Both the position numbers and the translations under genes were made by a program. A model generated the notes under the pieces. It did not search any database. It was not told where the DNA came from and saw nothing but the letters and a program-made list of their open reading frames with translations. From contig CP071065.1 in assembly GCA_017164015.1 (NCBI GenBank), positions 4,875,918 through 4,939,917 on the forward strand: a stretch of DNA of 64,000 nucleotides, written 5' to 3'. Within the stretch, counting starts at the first letter, position 1. The number at the start of each line of letters is the position of its first letter. Source of the DNA: Nostoc sp. UHCC 0702. Lineage in GTDB: Bacteria; Cyanobacteriota; Cyanobacteriia; Cyanobacteriales; Nostocaceae. This document shows, piece by piece, positions 1-8,658 of the stretch.

Positions 1-1575
1 CATGTATCAGTTCTTTGTAATGAAAGTGAAACCAGCAAACAAAATAATGGTGAGTATCAAGTCATCGGTTCAGCAACAGAAAATGCCCTAATCTATATGG
101 CAATTAGTGCTGGGGTGGATGTTATAGAACTTAAGCAAAAATATCCCCTACTGCAAACTAATCTGCGGTCAGAAAACCGTAACCTCATGAGTACAATTCA
201 TGAAACTTGCGATCGCCACAAGTTTGTTGCGGTCAAAGGTAGCCCCGCCGAAGTGATTCAGGTATGCCAAGAGTGGATACAAAATGGGCAAGTGCTGCCT
301 TTAACAGAAGAAGACAGACAAGCGATTGAAATTGAAAACGATCGCATGGCTGGGAAAGCGCTGCGAGTTTTGGGATTAGCATATGGATATATTGATGAGA
401 CTGGCAACGGCAACAATCACGAGTCAGACTTAATCTGGTTGGGTTTGGTGGGGATGGCAGACCCCATCAGAAAAGGTGCCAAAGCATTAATAGCCGACTT
501 TCATCAAGCTGGCATTGATACAGTGATGATTACCGGCGATCAAAGTCCAACAGCATATGCGATCGCAAAAGAATTAGAATTAAGCCGAGATCCACAATTA
601 GAAATTCTCGATTCTACTAACCTCAATAATCTTACTCCCGAAGCACTAACAGCACTCAGCGATAAAGTGGATGTTTTTGCCCGCATCAGTCCTAGCAATA
701 AACTGCAAATCGTCCAAGCTTTGCAAGCAGCCGGCAAAGTTGTCGCCATGACCGGCGATGGTATTAATGATGCACCAGCCCTGAAAGCTGCACAAGTCGG
801 TGTGGCAATGGGTAAAGGAGGCACCGATGTGGCGCGAGAAGTTGCAGATATCATCCTAGAAGATGACAGACTCGAAACTATGATGATTGCTGTCAGTCGA
901 GGAAGGACAATCTACAACAACATCAGAAAATCTGTGCATTTTTTGTTAGCTACAAACCTGAGTGAAATCATGGTAATGACTACCGCCACCGCCATTGGTA
1001 TCGGCGAACCCTTGAACGCCATCCAACTTTTATGGCTGAATTTAGTAACTGATATTTTCCCCGGTCTTTCCTTGGCGATGGAAGCACCAGAACCCGATGT
1101 ATTGAGTCAGCCACCCCGCAACCCCGACGAACCAATTATTAAGAATTCCGACTTTGGCAGAATTACTTTTGAGTCAGCCACAATATCCGTTAGCACTTTA
1201 GCAGCCTATAGTTACGCCATGTCTAGATATGGCATTGGGCCTCAAGCAAGCACCGTTGCTTTTATGAGTTTGACATCGGCGCAGCTGCTGCATACTATCA
1301 GCAGCCGTTCCGAACAACACAGCATATTCAGCAAAGAAAAACTCCCAAATAATCCTTACTTAAATGCTGCCATTGCAGGTTCTTTTGCCATACAACTTTT
1401 AGCTATAGCTATCCCCCAATTGAGGAGTCTTTTGAAAATCGCACCAATTAATCTATTGGATGCTGCTGTAATTGGTAGTAGTGCTTTCCTACCTTTATTA
1501 GTAAATGAAAGCACAAAACAATTAAAAATTATTGCCAGTAGCAAATCTAATAATTCTTTGGAAATCACAGCATAA
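1..1575 (+). CDS. P-type cation-transporting ATPase, 5' end outside window
   Basis: The reading frame is open from base 1, so the N-terminal half (actuator domain, DKTGT phosphorylation site, first membrane helices) lies upstream of the window. What is visible is the nucleotide-binding domain (KGSPAEVI, the KGxxE-type ATP site), the phosphorylation-domain hinge MTGDGINDAPALK with MITGDQ before it, and then the C-terminal membrane helices including LLWLNLVTDIFPGLSLAMEAPEP. That last motif resembles the M6 region of Ca2+/Na+-type (P2) pumps, so an alkali or alkaline-earth cation is more likely than a heavy metal, but the ion cannot be decided from this fragment. The enzyme would couple ATP hydrolysis to ion export across the plasma membrane. 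The next gene on the same strand starts 49 bases downstream, so co-transcription is plausible. Confidence 0.9.
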   Translation, partial: HVSVLCNESETSKQNNGEYQVIGSATENALIYMAISAGVDVIELKQKYPLLQTNLRSENRNLMSTIHETCDRHKFVAVKGSPAEVIQVCQEWIQNGQVLPLTEEDRQAIEIENDRMAGKALRVLGLAYGYIDETGNGNNHESDLIWLGLVGMADPIRKGAKALIADFHQAGIDTVMITGDQSPTAYAIAKELELSRDPQLEILDSTNLNNLTPEALTALSDKVDVFARISPSNKLQIVQALQAAGKVVAMTGDGINDAPALKAAQVGVAMGKGGTDVAREVADIILEDDRLETMMIAVSRGRTIYNNIRKSVHFLLATNLSEIMVMTTATAIGIGEPLNAIQLLWLNLVTDIFPGLSLAMEAPEPDVLSQPPRNPDEPIIKNSDFGRITFESATISVSTLAAYSYAMSRYGIGPQASTVAFMSLTSAQLLHTISSRSEQHSIFSKEKLPNNPYLNAAIAGSFAIQLLAIAIPQLRSLLKIAPINLLDAAVIGSSAFLPLLVNESTKQLKIIASSKSNNSLEITA

Positions 1576-1624
1576 CTTACGAAAAAACTCTTATTCCTTT
1601 GTGTCTACGTGGTTCAAATGACTT

Positions 1625-2809
1625 ATGAAAAAAGACTTCATGTTTACATCAGAATCAGTCACCGAGGGACATCCTGATAAACTTTGCGATCAGATCAGTG
1701 ATGCGATCGTAGATCGTTTTTTACAGCAAGACCCCTTCTCTAGAGTGATCACAGAATGTGCTGTATCCACAGGCATAGTTTTCATAGCTGCTAGATTTGA
1801 ACCTAACGCTAATGTAGATTTTACTACTATAGCTAGACAGGTAATTGATCAGATTGGTTACGAACAAAAAGAATTTAATGGTAAGACCTGTAGTATTTTG
1901 ACCAGCTTAAGAGAACTACCGCCTAACGAATATCATTTATTTAATGAAACAAGTCTGTCTGACGAAGAAATAGAAAAAATTACTGTTAACAATCAAGCCA
2001 CAGTTTTTGGCTTCGCCTGTAATCAAACATATAGTCTGATGCCGCTACCAATCTGGCTAGCCCATAAATTAGCGAGGCAAATTAGTGAGGTGAGACGGCA
2101 AGAAATATTGACCTATCTTACACCTGATGGCAAGACTCAAGTAGGAGTAGAATATAAAAATCGCCGACCTTATAGAATTCATAGTATAACAGTAATCGCC
2201 AGTCAAAATAAAGCTTCAAAACCTAATTTACAGCAATTACAAGATGATATTAGAGAAGCTGTAATTAATCCAGTGTTTGCAGACGAAGACATTAAACCAG
2301 ATGAGCAGACAAGAATATTTATTAATCCCGATGGGCCATTTATTAAAGGCGGGCCTGCTGCTCATTCTGGATTAACAGGTAGAAAAAACGCCATAGATAC
2401 TTATGGTGAATATTCCAAACATAGTGGTTCAGCATTGAGCGGTAAAGACCCCATTAGGATAGATAGAGTGGGAGCTTACGCTGCTCGTTATGCAGCTAAA
2501 AATGTGGTTGCTGCTAAGCTTGCTGATGAATGTGAAGTCCAACTCAGTTATTCCATAGGATTAGCTAGACCTGTGAGTGTGCAAGTAGAAACTTTTGGTA
2601 CTGGCAAAATTTCTGATGAAGAAATCACAATTTTACTAGAAAAGTATTTTGATTTCCGCATTGCAGGTATTATTAAACAGTTTAATTTAAGACATTTACC
2701 TTCATTAACTAAAGGTGGTTTCTATAGGAAATTAGCTGCTTATGGTCATGTGGGTAGGGTAGATATAGAACTACCTTGGGAACAAATAGATAAAATTAGT
2801 GTTTTTTGA
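1625..2809 (+). CDS. metK: Divergent methionine adenosyltransferase (MetK paralogue)
   Basis: This 394-residue protein has the full-length MetK fold: GHPDK near residue 15 (ATP/triphosphate site), TPDGK with the conserved lysine at 170, GLTGRK at 249-254, SGKDP and a C-terminal AAYGHVGR segment. MetK makes S-adenosylmethionine from ATP and methionine in the cytosol. Aligned by eye to E. coli MetK, the ATP, Mg and K+ scaffold is kept, but four positions that line the methionine pocket are changed: R57 for E55, L98 for Q98, N123 for D118 and H247 for D238. It is therefore unlikely to be the housekeeping enzyme and may use a different amino acid or be inactive. It follows the P-type ATPase gene and ends before a hairpin terminator. 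Family is certain; activity is not. Confidence 0.85.
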   Translation: MKKDFMFTSESVTEGHPDKLCDQISDAIVDRFLQQDPFSRVITECAVSTGIVFIAARFEPNANVDFTTIARQVIDQIGYEQKEFNGKTCSILTSLRELPPNEYHLFNETSLSDEEIEKITVNNQATVFGFACNQTYSLMPLPIWLAHKLARQISEVRRQEILTYLTPDGKTQVGVEYKNRRPYRIHSITVIASQNKASKPNLQQLQDDIREAVINPVFADEDIKPDEQTRIFINPDGPFIKGGPAAHSGLTGRKNAIDTYGEYSKHSGSALSGKDPIRIDRVGAYAARYAAKNVVAAKLADECEVQLSYSIGLARPVSVQVETFGTGKISDEEITILLEKYFDFRIAGIIKQFNLRHLPSLTKGGFYRKLAAYGHVGRVDIELPWEQIDKISVF

Positions 2810-2815
2810 ACTTAA

Positions 2816-2864
2816 CTGATGACTGTCATCAGTCATCAGTCATCAGTCATCAGTCATCAGTCAA
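2816..2864. repeat. TCATCAG short tandem repeat array
   Basis: Seven-base units of the TCATCAG type are repeated head to tail just after the metK-like stop codon. Similar heptamer arrays occur near 10021, 10466, 11515, 24943, 45136, 50531, 52943 and 62222. They are the short tandemly repeated repetitive sequences known from heterocystous cyanobacteria. Confidence 0.8.
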
Positions 2865-2920
2865 CACAGTTAGATATGCAACTTAAATGCGGAACAGCTT
2901 ATCTTCCAGTTCCAAAGATG

Positions 2921-2945
2921 AAATAGGCGATCGCCTATTTTTGGG
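2921..2945. terminator. Bidirectional hairpin terminator built on a HIP1 site
   Basis: Bases 2921-2940 are a perfect 20-base palindrome with GCGATCGC at its centre, followed by T-rich sequence. It lies between the convergent metK-like and hemerythrin genes, so it could stop transcription from both sides. Inferred from symmetry only. Confidence 0.5.
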
Positions 2946-3003
2946 ATTTAGCGATCGCCCTACAAACACTTAGCTATTTTTGATGTTCACTCTCGGTCTA
3001 AAC

Positions 3004-4065
3004 TTACCGTACAGCACCTTGAGTTTCTTGAGCTAATCTCTCTTGGATTTTGGCCTTAGCCGCCTTGAATTCGGTAGCCCATTGTTCAGTTTGATCACTA
3101 CTCAAGTTATTGCGAATAGCAGCAAACAATGTGCTTTCTTCTTGACGGACGTGATCCATCACGATGAGTGCTAGATTCTTGACTCTATCTTTAAAATCAG
3201 ATGTGGATGTAGAGGGGTCAACACTCTTGATTTGCTGTAACAACTGCTTCATTTCGGCTTGTTCGTCGTACAGTTCTTGAGTGTCATCTTGACCGTAGAA
3301 AGCACGCACTCTGGGATAAACAACTTCTTCTTCAGCTTCAGCGTGGGCAGTCAAATCCTTGTAGAGTTGACCAAAGTACTCTTGAATCTTTTGTGGGTCG
3401 TTGCTTTGGGCTATTTCGGTAAACAGAACATTTACCTTGTTGTGATCCAAACGGATAATATCTTGGATGTTAGCATCCTGTTTGTCAGAGCCTTGAGTAA
3501 CAGCGCTACCTACCACACCGCTAAATGCTGCGATCGCATCTTGAACTCGCGCCCAAATACCTTGATCTGCATCTTGTCCGGTGAGTTCACGAACACCCAA
3601 GATTTCAAGAAGACCTTTAAGTTGCTCTTGGTGAGCGCGGTTTTCAAAGTTAACAGTATTGATAGGCCCAATCGCAGCCAGTACATCAGCACCGACTTTT
3701 TGAGCAGCCTTGTGAACTAACAAGCCGCTAGTTACTTGTTGATGCTTAAGCAGTTCGTGCTTAGATACTTTTTCAAAGAAAGTTAATTCAGAACCCTGCA
3801 TCAATTCGCGAATCTTGTCAGCTTCTTGTTGAACTGTTTGTTTCGGTTGTGCCGGGTTGCCATACTGAACAATTACAGTTTCTATAATACCCAGATTTTT
3901 TTGGTCATCTTCGAGGAACTTTTGCAAGCGATCCGAGACTTCGCTGTCGGTGGATTCTTTCAAAAATTGTTGTTCAATTTCAATGATCAATTCTTGGAGT
4001 AATTTAATATCGGCCAATTTTGTCGCAATAGCTTGACGCTTTGTATCGTCTAAAGTAGATACCAT
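3004..4065 (-). CDS. Hemerythrin HHE-domain protein
   Basis: A 353-residue protein with two helical parts. The N-terminal half (about 1-190) resembles ferritin-like helical bundles. The C-terminal half (about 205-320) carries the hemerythrin pattern: RLDHNKVN, TAHAEAEEEVVYPRV and VMDHVRQEESTLF, whose His and Glu residues would bind a di-iron centre. Such proteins sense or bind O2, NO or iron and are often stress induced; the ligand is not visible here. It starts with ATG after an AGGAG-like site (CGAGGAGAACTCAAG upstream of the start). It is divergent from the DUF2993 gene, with a 257-base shared upstream region that would hold both promoters. Confidence 0.85.
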   Translation of the reverse strand: MVSTLDDTKRQAIATKLADIKLLQELIIEIEQQFLKESTDSEVSDRLQKFLEDDQKNLGIIETVIVQYGNPAQPKQTVQQEADKIRELMQGSELTFFEKVSKHELLKHQQVTSGLLVHKAAQKVGADVLAAIGPINTVNFENRAHQEQLKGLLEILGVRELTGQDADQGIWARVQDAIAAFSGVVGSAVTQGSDKQDANIQDIIRLDHNKVNVLFTEIAQSNDPQKIQEYFGQLYKDLTAHAEAEEEVVYPRVRAFYGQDDTQELYDEQAEMKQLLQQIKSVDPSTSTSDFKDRVKNLALIVMDHVRQEESTLFAAIRNNLSSDQTEQWATEFKAAKAKIQERLAQETQGAVR

Positions 4066-4322
4066 CTTGAGTTCTCCTCGGAAAAGTGGTCTTAATCTTG
4101 ACTAATTTAAGGTTGACATAGAGTTTCTGAATTTTTCCTCCTTCTTTTGAGCGATTACTTCCCTACTTGGGATAGAAAAGTGACAATTTGTCTCATCACT
4201 TTTACAATTATTCTTTTTGATAGATAACTTTCCAAAATGTACTCCATCGCCAGATAGATAAAATTTTCAGGCGATTTTTCTAAATTGACTCAAGGATACT
4301 TAAAACAGGAGATTCGTGAATA

Positions 4323-5063
4323 ATGGCAGAAAATCCAGGAATAGGAGAGCAAGCGTTGAATAAAGCCGCAGAGATGGGTTTATCTAGCCAGTTAGATGAA
4401 GTAAAAAAATTAGATGTAAATGTCACAACTGACCCGCTCAAACTTGTTCAGGGAGAAGTCGATGTAGTCACCATTGAAGGCGAAGGTTTGGTGATGCAAA
4501 AAGACCTCCGCGTAGAGGAAATGAAAATGCACATTAACAGCGTTGCCATCAATCCTCTGAGTGTGGCTTTTGGCAAAATTGAGCTTACCAGACCTGCTAA
4601 TGGTAAGGTGCGGGTAGTTTTAAATGAAGCTGATATTAATCGTGCTTTTAACTCTGAATATGTCCGCTCAAAACTGCAAAGTCAGAAAATAAATGTCAAT
4701 GGACAACCAAAGACAATATCACCCCAGCATATAGATTTCTCTCTACCTGAAGATGGAAAAGTAGCACTGAATGCGGAAATTCGGTTAACAGAAAGTAATG
4801 AAATCAAACAAGTTGCTTTTTCCGCAACACCCCGTGTGAGTGCTAACGGACAAACTGTTTCTCTAGAAAATGTCGAGTATGACCAAAGAGAAGAAACATC
4901 ACCAGAATTGACAAAAGCTTTGATAGAGCAAACCAGCGAAATTTTAAATTTGAGTAACTTCGATTTAGAAGGAATAAGCCTGCGAGTTAAGCAATTACTA
5001 GTAGAAGCAGGTAAACTGACGCTGCAAGCTGAAGCTTACGTTGAGCAAATACCCTCTAGTTAA
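4323..5063 (+). CDS. DUF2993 (LmeA-like) protein
   Basis: A 246-residue protein matching the DUF2993 pattern common in cyanobacteria, with a typical N-terminal segment that begins GIGEQALNKAAEMGLSSQLD and a central beta-rich region (VDVVTIEGEGLVMQKDLRVE). In actinobacteria a relative, LmeA, is a lipid-binding cell-envelope protein; in cyanobacteria the role is unknown. No signal peptide or membrane helix is visible, so a cytoplasmic or peripheral location is likely. An AGGAGA site lies about 10 bases before the ATG. The next gene begins 17 bases after its stop, so the two are probably co-transcribed. Confidence 0.8.
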   Translation: MAENPGIGEQALNKAAEMGLSSQLDEVKKLDVNVTTDPLKLVQGEVDVVTIEGEGLVMQKDLRVEEMKMHINSVAINPLSVAFGKIELTRPANGKVRVVLNEADINRAFNSEYVRSKLQSQKINVNGQPKTISPQHIDFSLPEDGKVALNAEIRLTESNEIKQVAFSATPRVSANGQTVSLENVEYDQREETSPELTKALIEQTSEILNLSNFDLEGISLRVKQLLVEAGKLTLQAEAYVEQIPSS

Positions 5064-5080
5064 AAATAGGATAGTCAATT

Positions 5081-5629
5081 ATGGAAACTACAGATACACA
5101 GACAACTTCCACACCTTTTCCCAATATCCCACCAATTATTGAAAGTGACGACAGAGAGTATCGCGACTCTGGTGTACCCAGTACAGTAGCGATCGCTGGA
5201 CATCCTTTACACCCCTTGAGTGTGATTTTTCCCATAGCCTTTTTAGCCGCCGCTTTGGGAAGTGACTTTGGCTACTGGTTAACCCGTGACTTCTTCTGGG
5301 CCAGGGCTTCGCTGTGGTTAATCGGACTGGGATTAGGTGGAGGTTTAATAGCAGCTGCGATCGGCTTGAGTGACTTTTTGAAAATTGAACGAGTTCGCAA
5401 GCGCAGCGCTGGCTGGGCGCATTTGATTTTGAATGTTTCTATCCTAGTCTTGACACTCTTTAACTTTCTTTTGCGGTTGGGCGACGCTGAGTCAGGTATA
5501 TTACCTTGGGGGCTATTACTATCGCTAGTTGTTGGTACGCTGACTAGTATTTCTGGTTGGTTTGGTGCCGAACTTTCCTATCGCCACAAAATTGGTGTGG
5601 TGGGCGCTGGTAGCAGAAGATATCCATAG
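5081..5629 (+). CDS. DUF2231 membrane protein
   Basis: This 182-residue protein has a hydrophilic N-terminus of about 38 residues and then four hydrophobic segments. The first follows the sequence VAIAGHPLHPLSVIFPIAF, whose GHPLHP motif is the hallmark of DUF2231 proteins. These are predicted inner-membrane proteins of unknown function, sometimes near redox or copper genes. It follows the DUF2993 gene by 17 bases and is followed by a strong hairpin terminator, so the two genes form a small transcription unit. Confidence 0.85.
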   Translation: METTDTQTTSTPFPNIPPIIESDDREYRDSGVPSTVAIAGHPLHPLSVIFPIAFLAAALGSDFGYWLTRDFFWARASLWLIGLGLGGGLIAAAIGLSDFLKIERVRKRSAGWAHLILNVSILVLTLFNFLLRLGDAESGILPWGLLLSLVVGTLTSISGWFGAELSYRHKIGVVGAGSRRYP

Positions 5630-5685
5630 TAGGCAGTAGGCATTAGGAGAATTCCTAACCCCTAGAGTTTATACTAAATGGCGAG

Positions 5686-5716
5686 AAAAGCGGTCATATA
5701 AAAATGGCCGCTTTTT
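5686..5716 (+). terminator. Rho-independent terminator after the DUF2231 gene
   Basis: A 12-base-pair stem (AAAAGCGGTCAT pairing with ATGGCCGCTTTT, one G-T pair) with a short A-rich loop ends in a run of T. It sits 57 bases after the DUF2231 stop codon and fits a terminator for that operon. Confidence 0.75.
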
Positions 5717-5933
5717 GCTTAATGCTGAGATTTAGAAAAAATGACCGCTTGACCATGACATTTTATAAGCTTAGAGGAAAAAATTATGCCAGTCGTAGAA
5801 CTATAGTACGAATCATGGCGAGTCAGTAAAAGTTTCGGAAGTTTTGAGGAGTCTTTCATAGTCCTTGCTTAATCTACGGCCCAATTCAGTATGCAATGAT
5901 TTATAGTCTCTTCAAAATGTAATCAAGATCACA

Positions 5934-5962
5934 TTGACAGAAAGTACCTTCTAAAGTACTAT
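5934..5962 (+). promoter_or_regulatory. Sigma-70-type promoter for the glycosyltransferase-like gene
   Basis: TTGACA at 5934-5939 and TACTAT at 5957-5962 are separated by exactly 17 bases, close to the consensus of a housekeeping promoter. It is 74 bases before the start codon at 6036. The rest of the 5717-6035 gap shows nothing recognisable. Confidence 0.5.
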
Positions 5963-6035
5963 CCTTCTAAGGATACATACAGCAGATATTGGTTTCCTAC
6001 TTGACATAAGTATAAAAATATAAGGAGTATATTCT

Positions 6036-6893
6036 ATGAATGATAAAGCTATTGTAACTCTAACAATAGGAGAAAATTTTTCACAAAATTGGAAAAACTA
6101 TTGCTACAAAAATTGGAAAAGTTACGCTGATAAATATAACTATGATTTAATTACTATCGATGAACCACTTGATGTCTCTGAAAGAGCTCGAAAGAGATCT
6201 GCATCTTGGCAGAAGTGCTTAATTCTCTCACACCCTAAAATTGTAAATTATCGACAAGTCGTTTGGATTGATGCTGATATACTTATTAATACGGAAATAG
6301 CTCCTTGTATCTGCTCAATGGTTCCAGAGAATAGAATTGGAGGAGTAAAAGCAGATTCTTACCCAACTAAAGAAATTTCTTACAGATCACTTAAAGCACA
6401 GTATGAATTATGGTCGAAAAAAAATATTAATTATATTGATAATTTAACTCCTTATTTATTCTATAAAAACTACGGAATTGAAACCGATATTAGTGAAATT
6501 TTTCAGATGGGAGTATTTGTGGCTTCTCCAAAATATCACTGTGACATTTTCAAGAAAGCTTATGACGAATATGAGGACAAGGGAGCATCCGCGTGGAACT
6601 ATGAAATGAGACCTCTTTCGTATGAAATAATTCGCTCTGGTTTAGTTGAGTGGATACCATTTGAATTCAATTTCACAATATCACCCTACTTAAATACTCA
6701 TTATCCATTCCTACTTAACTCACCAAAAAATACTAATAGATACATAAGAAAATTCTCAAAATTATTGAAATTAGAAGATTTTCCTTACGAAAAGCAATGT
6801 ATCCAGACAGTCTTTAGAAACTCCTATTTCTGCCACTTTGCCGGCATGGGGTTTAGTAAAATGAAATACATCTTGCCCACACTGAATGATTAA
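6036..6893 (+). CDS. Glycosyltransferase-like protein with DxD motif
   Basis: A 285-residue soluble protein. The segment VVWIDADILINTEIAP (about 75-90) has a hydrophobic strand ending in DAD, the DxD motif that binds the metal and nucleotide sugar in GT-A glycosyltransferases; SASWQKCLIL before it fits GMA12/MNN10-like (GT34) proteins. The sugar donor and acceptor are unknown. The ATG follows AAGGAG with an 8-base spacing. The gene is noticeably more A+T-rich than its neighbours and stands alone between a terminator and a DUF2809 gene, which hints at horizontal acquisition. Assignment to a general GT-A fold is fairly safe; the precise family is not. Confidence 0.65.
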   Translation: MNDKAIVTLTIGENFSQNWKNYCYKNWKSYADKYNYDLITIDEPLDVSERARKRSASWQKCLILSHPKIVNYRQVVWIDADILINTEIAPCICSMVPENRIGGVKADSYPTKEISYRSLKAQYELWSKKNINYIDNLTPYLFYKNYGIETDISEIFQMGVFVASPKYHCDIFKKAYDEYEDKGASAWNYEMRPLSYEIIRSGLVEWIPFEFNFTISPYLNTHYPFLLNSPKNTNRYIRKFSKLLKLEDFPYEKQCIQTVFRNSYFCHFAGMGFSKMKYILPTLND

Positions 6894-7021
6894 ACGGGAT
6901 TGGGAACGTCTGCAAGTCTGTTTAAGCCGTACCAAAGAGATGCGGTAAGGACAAGCACTGCTAATAGAAATCAAAATCGGTTTAGGGCTAAAATCTTGCT
7001 TAGTCTTTAGCCTTGGAAAAA

Positions 7022-7432
7022 ATGCTACAAAACCGTAACCAAGCAATATTAATTATCCTGTCTCTGCTGATTGTGGTAGTGATGGGCTTTTTATTTAAGT
7101 ACTACACTGGGCCTGCCCATCAGTGGTTTAATAACTACGGAGCAGCTGTATTTTATGAAATATTTTGGTGCCTATTCGCATTTTGGTTTTTCAGAAGTCG
7201 AAAAGCCGTCAAACTAATTCCTGTATGGGTTTTGATTATCACCTGTATAATAGAGTTTTTGCAACTTTGGCATCCACCGCTATTGGAAGAGATCCGGGCT
7301 ACATTGATAGGTCAGTGGTTGCTTGGTTCTACCTTTAGTTGGTGGGATTTTCCTCATTATGTGTTGGCTTGTATTTTAGGTTGGTTGTGGCTGCGACAGT
7401 TACAGAGAATAGGTTATGCAAAAAAAAGTTAA
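7022..7432 (+). CDS. DUF2809 membrane protein
   Basis: A protein of about 136 residues with four hydrophobic helices: a first helix near residues 8-25, AVFYEIFWCLFAFWFF, VWVLIITCIIEFLQLW and a last helix ending LGWLWLRQLQ. The EFLQLWHPP and FSWWDFPHY motifs match DUF2809, small integral membrane proteins of unknown function. The ATG at 7022 is taken as start; an in-frame TTG at 7013 would add three residues. Its 3' end overlaps the next gene by 17 bases, which implies translational coupling. Confidence 0.75.
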   Translation: MLQNRNQAILIILSLLIVVVMGFLFKYYTGPAHQWFNNYGAAVFYEIFWCLFAFWFFRSRKAVKLIPVWVLIITCIIEFLQLWHPPLLEEIRATLIGQWLLGSTFSWWDFPHYVLACILGWLWLRQLQRIGYAKKS

Positions 7433-7643
7433 AGTTAAACCTAATTCTAAACAGCAAAAAATTGAAGAACAAACTGATGGCAGCCTGACTGTACATTTAA
7501 AATCTCCACCAGTAGATGGCAAAGCTAATGAAGAGTTAATTAAAATACTAGCTGAAAAATTTGATGTGCCCAAATCGCATATCAGAATTAAATCAGGTTT
7601 ATCGTCTCGGCTAAAGCTGATTGAAATTGATACAGATATCTAG
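7416..7643 (+). CDS. DUF167 (YggU) family protein
   Basis: A 75-residue protein with the DUF167 signature: VKVKPNSKQQKIEE, then LKSPPVDGKANEELIKIL and IKSGLSSRLKLIEI. Family members are small, soluble alpha/beta proteins with no agreed function. The start lies inside the last codons of the DUF2809 gene, so the two are very likely translated from one message. Length is within the usual range of 70-100 residues. Confidence 0.85.
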   Translation: MQKKVKVKPNSKQQKIEEQTDGSLTVHLKSPPVDGKANEELIKILAEKFDVPKSHIRIKSGLSSRLKLIEIDTDI

Positions 7644-7812
7644 TCAGCTGTTCCACATAAAAAAATTATGTTGAATGATGACTGATGACTGTCATCGGTT
7701 AGCGGTCAACGGCCCTGACTACTAACTATCTATGTAATTTAGATGTATTTTAGCTTAACGCTTTGCGTAATTTGTAGTTTGTGAGTAAGTCAGGAATAGA
7801 GGAGAGGAATTT

Positions 7813-8454
7813 TCATCCGAGATTGTAACAAGAGTTCATGAATGTTTTTTGGGTGATGCTTATATAGCTTGGTTGACTTTTGACTCGTTCTATCCAAGCT
7901 TGGATAGCAGGAAATTTCGTCAAATCAAACCCGCCTTCATTAGCGACATGAGTATAAGCAAATAAGGCAATATCAGCAATAGTGTAACGCTCACCCACAA
8001 AAAAGGTGTGGTAGCTCAAATGGTTTTCCATCACTTTTAGTGCTGCGTAACCTGGTTCACGTTTTTGCTCTATAGCTACACGATATTCTTCAGGTTTACT
8101 TAAGATTGAAATCCAAAATCTGCATGTAGCAATATAAGGTTGATGGCTGTATTGTTCAAAAAATAACCATTGCAACACTTGCGCTCTTAAAAAGCGATCG
8201 TATGGTAGAAATTCTGTGCCTTCACTCAAATACATCAATATGGCATTTGATTCTGCCAAGTATTTCCCTGGCTCAATTTCCAAAACTGGTATCTTACCAT
8301 TGGGATTTTTACTTAAAAATTCTGGTGTTCGAGTCTCTCCTTTCAAGATGTTAATCTCTATCCTTTCAAAGGGCATACCCATTTGTGTCAATAAAAGACG
8401 TAACTTATAACCATTGCCGGAGGGTAAAAAATCGTACAATTGTAATGTTTCCAT
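7813..8454 (-). CDS. Glutathione S-transferase family protein
   Basis: A 213-residue protein with the two-domain GST layout. Residues 1-80 form a thioredoxin-like domain with NPNGKIPVLEIEPGKYLAES, where the cis-proline and the ES pair bind glutathione. The C-terminal helical domain carries FVGERYTIADIALFAYTHVA, the N-capping and hydrophobic-staple motif of GSTs. The N-terminal YDFLPSGNGYKLRLLL has Ser and no Cys at the expected catalytic position, typical of many bacterial GST-like proteins. Substrate unknown. It diverges from the SRAP gene over about 200 bases of A+T-rich sequence. Confidence 0.85.
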   Translation of the reverse strand: METLQLYDFLPSGNGYKLRLLLTQMGMPFERIEINILKGETRTPEFLSKNPNGKIPVLEIEPGKYLAESNAILMYLSEGTEFLPYDRFLRAQVLQWLFFEQYSHQPYIATCRFWISILSKPEEYRVAIEQKREPGYAALKVMENHLSYHTFFVGERYTIADIALFAYTHVANEGGFDLTKFPAIQAWIERVKSQPSYISITQKTFMNSCYNLG

Positions 8455-8658
8455 GCAGAAAAATGTTGATGAATGTGTTGGTAGATGATGGTCTAAAATA
8501 CAATATTTTACAAAAGAATTGTTGCCAAACAGGATATTTTATATATTTTTTGTATCTCTATGCCAAACATGATTAATTATCTGAGAAAATAAAAATAAAA
8601 GTGTTATTTAATCCTAGTATCAAAGGTTTTATTTTATTCATTAGTCGCAAATAAAATT

